A stretch of DNA of 64,000 nucleotides, from positions 124,001 through 188,000 of the forward strand of contig NZ_JAKFGB010000014.1 of assembly GCF_022267515.1 (NCBI RefSeq). The letters are read 5' to 3'. This document shows positions 62,348-64,000 of the stretch, piece by piece. The notes below the pieces were generated by a model. It saw nothing but the letters and a program-made list of their open reading frames with translations, was not told where the DNA came from and did not search any database. The stretch comes from Rubinisphaera margarita. GTDB lineage: Bacteria > Planctomycetota > Planctomycetia > Planctomycetales > Planctomycetaceae. Both the position numbers and the translations under genes were made by a program. Numbering within the stretch: position 1 is the stretch's first letter; every line of letters starts with the position of its first letter.

Positions 62348-63022
62348 ATGAACTGGAACAACGTCGATATCGAATCCATCGTGGGCAACGTGCTGGCTGA
62401 ACTCCAGCAGCGGGGTCACACCGTGTCGACAGCGGTCCCGTCCGTTCCTCAGAACGAACAGAAACGCAATCAGTCGCCCCTGTTGACCGACCGGGTCATC
62501 ACCGCGGACCTGCTTGCCCAGAACGTCCAACCCGCAGCCACGATCTCCATCCCAGCCGGCTCGATCATTACGCCAGCCGCCCGGGACTATCTGCGGGAAA
62601 AGAAGATCCAGATTCAGCAGCGACAGCCAGCCGGCACCACGAAAGCAGCTCCAGCCGCGATGAAATGGCGGGGGCTGATTGTCACGGCCGGCGACACCCT
62701 GAAGTCCTCGCTGGCGAATCTCGAGAAGAACACAAACATCGGTTGGTCCCAGGAATCGAGTGACTCCACGGAAGCGGCTGCCGAAACGGCGAAACACGAA
62801 CTGGCCCGAGGCGGAGCGCACGGCTTCGTGATCTGTACCGATCGCGTTGCCACGGCGTGCTGCCTGGTCAACCGCAGCGAGTCGGTCCGCGGAGTTGCGA
62901 TCAATTCGGTGAAAGACATTCCAGCCATTGCAGAACTGAAGGCGAACGTCATCTGCCTCCCCTGCAACGGATTGAGTTTCATCGACTACCGAACAATCTT
63001 CCGGGCTCTGGCCAGCCACTGA
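62348..63022 (+). CDS. BMC-locus protein with targeting-peptide-like N-terminus, RpiB-like C-terminus (tentative)
   Basis: A 224-residue protein. The first residues (NVDIESIVGNVLAELQQRG) form an amphipathic helix like the encapsulation peptides of the neighbouring PduL and aldehyde dehydrogenase, followed by a linker of about 25 polar residues. Then come ISIPAGSIITPAARDYLREKKIQIQQ and a second linker. A C-terminal domain (about residues 105-224) has VICTDRVATACCLVNRS and ANVICLPCNGLSF, a pattern reminiscent of a ribose-5-phosphate isomerase B fold lacking the usual active site. The RpiB comparison is from memory and tentative. It lies between two BMC-P genes. Confidence 0.7.
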   Translation: MNWNNVDIESIVGNVLAELQQRGHTVSTAVPSVPQNEQKRNQSPLLTDRVITADLLAQNVQPAATISIPAGSIITPAARDYLREKKIQIQQRQPAGTTKAAPAAMKWRGLIVTAGDTLKSSLANLEKNTNIGWSQESSDSTEAAAETAKHELARGGAHGFVICTDRVATACCLVNRSESVRGVAINSVKDIPAIAELKANVICLPCNGLSFIDYRTIFRALASH

Positions 63023-63100
63023 ATCAAACGAACCAGGAAACAACAGCGACGTTCCGAAGCCAGTTGAAACCAACGGCCCACGAACACGGAACCCGCATTT

Positions 63101-63136
63101 TTCCCTCACCCTAACTCAGGGGAGACGAGGGAACTG
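63101..63136. repeat. CCCTCACCCTAAC..GAGGGAACT repeat (short form)
   Basis: CCCTCACCCTAACTCAGGGGAGACGAGGGAACTG is a shortened copy of the element at 48446-48490, with CCCTC/GAGGG arms. It lies between the 224-residue protein gene and the third BMC-P gene. Confidence 0.6.
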
Positions 63137-63169
63137 AAAACAGACAAGCACGAGTAACAGGATCGAATC

Positions 63170-63457
63170 ATGCGAGTCGGAGAAATCGTCGGGAAGGTGA
63201 CGCTGTCGACCTGGCATCCGCAGTTGCGGGGTGCCTCATGGCGACTCGTTGTCCCTTTCAACCTCGACAACCTGAGCGATCCCGATGCGAAACGAGACGA
63301 ACCGTTCGTGATCTACGACGAACTGGGAGCCGGCAATGGAACGCTGGTCGCAATTGCCGAGGGACCGGAAGCCTCTGCTCCGTTTTATCCGGAACAGAAA
63401 CCGATCGATGGCTACAACGCCGCCATCATCGACGAACTGAGAGATGAACTGAAGTAA
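63170..63457 (+). CDS. BMC-P (EutN/CcmL) vertex shell protein 3
   Basis: A 95-residue pentamer-forming protein: MRVGEIVGKVTLSTWHPQLRG, WRLVVPFNLDNL, and YDELGAGNGTLVAIAEGPEA, with a Lys/Asp-rich C-terminus (IDELRDELK). The Val/Gly turn motif is GAGNGT instead of GAGxGE, so the vertex pore-side acidic residue is missing. It is the most divergent of the three. Confidence 0.93.
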   Translation: MRVGEIVGKVTLSTWHPQLRGASWRLVVPFNLDNLSDPDAKRDEPFVIYDELGAGNGTLVAIAEGPEASAPFYPEQKPIDGYNAAIIDELRDELK

Positions 63458-63554
63458 CCGCCGCCGAATCCCTCGCGGCTTAATGAATTCAAAACGATTC
63501 ACGCAACCTTTTTGAACAGCGGCTCCTCTTGAGTGGAGTCTGATGGAGAGAATC

Positions 63555-64000
<446 letters not shown>

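Overview
The window looks like a chromosomal segment of a planctomycete (Planctomycetota, order Planctomycetales by inference). The evidence is a DUF1559 protein with a prepilin-type N-terminus and the H-x9-DG C-terminal signature, a lysine/alanine-rich histone-H1-like protein, a PVM-type bacterial microcompartment (BMC) locus, a large DUF2079 membrane protein, and many intergenic palindromes of the kind common in this phylum. GC content is high, genes are mostly short transcription units on both strands, and there is no sign of phage, insertion sequence, plasmid or CRISPR. No assignment was checked by database search; all rest on motifs read from the sequence.

Layout. 0-5.3 kb (+): a truncated zinc-ribbon protein, two small exported proteins, a LysM/L,D-transpeptidase, a HAD phosphatase and alanine dehydrogenase, closed by a strong terminator. 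5.3-13 kb (-): a Tad (tight adherence) secretion cluster running prepilin peptidase, TadE, CpaB, TadG-like, CpaF, TadB, TadC, with no pilin, secretin or TadZ visible. 13.6-19 kb: gpsA, rhomboid protease, histone-like protein, a polytopic membrane protein and tRNA-Lys(CTT). 19.2-22 kb: a DUF1559, lipoprotein and PepSY membrane protein operon behind a near-palindromic Fur-like box. 22-29 kb (-): an exported protein, bshB1, a DinB-fold protein, dihydroorotase and sulfite reductase. 29-36 kb: MarR regulator, NmrA-type reductase, alkylsulfatase-like metallo-hydrolase, PLP dehydratase, an orphan gene and a Tat-exported phosphodiesterase-like protein. 36-44 kb: hflX, then a convergent pilM-led three-gene unit of large inner-membrane proteins. 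44-55 kb: ThiD2-ThiE fusion, esterase, a membrane P-loop NTPase, a xylose-isomerase-like TIM barrel protein, methyltransferase, WD40 protein, MarR regulator and DUF2079 protein.

55.5-64 kb (+): the BMC locus. The order is DeoR regulator, PduL phosphotransacylase, two BMC-H shell proteins, acetate kinase, BMC-P, a membrane protein, CoA-acylating aldehyde dehydrogenase, BMC-P, a protein with a targeting-peptide-like N-terminus, BMC-P, and a class II aldolase cut by the window end. By analogy with planctomycete PVM organelles, the aldolase would cleave fuculose- or rhamnulose-phosphate to DHAP and lactaldehyde. The aldehyde dehydrogenase would make lactyl-CoA, PduL lactyl-phosphate, and the kinase lactate plus ATP, inside a shell of the five BMC-domain proteins.

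The most notable unexplained structure is a set of short palindromes in the intergenic gaps. One group is an 8-bp stem capped by GGAA (a GNRA-type tetraloop) whose stem differs between copies by compensating changes and which is often followed by TGCCACC. These palindromes sit in five of the gaps within the BMC gene cluster.
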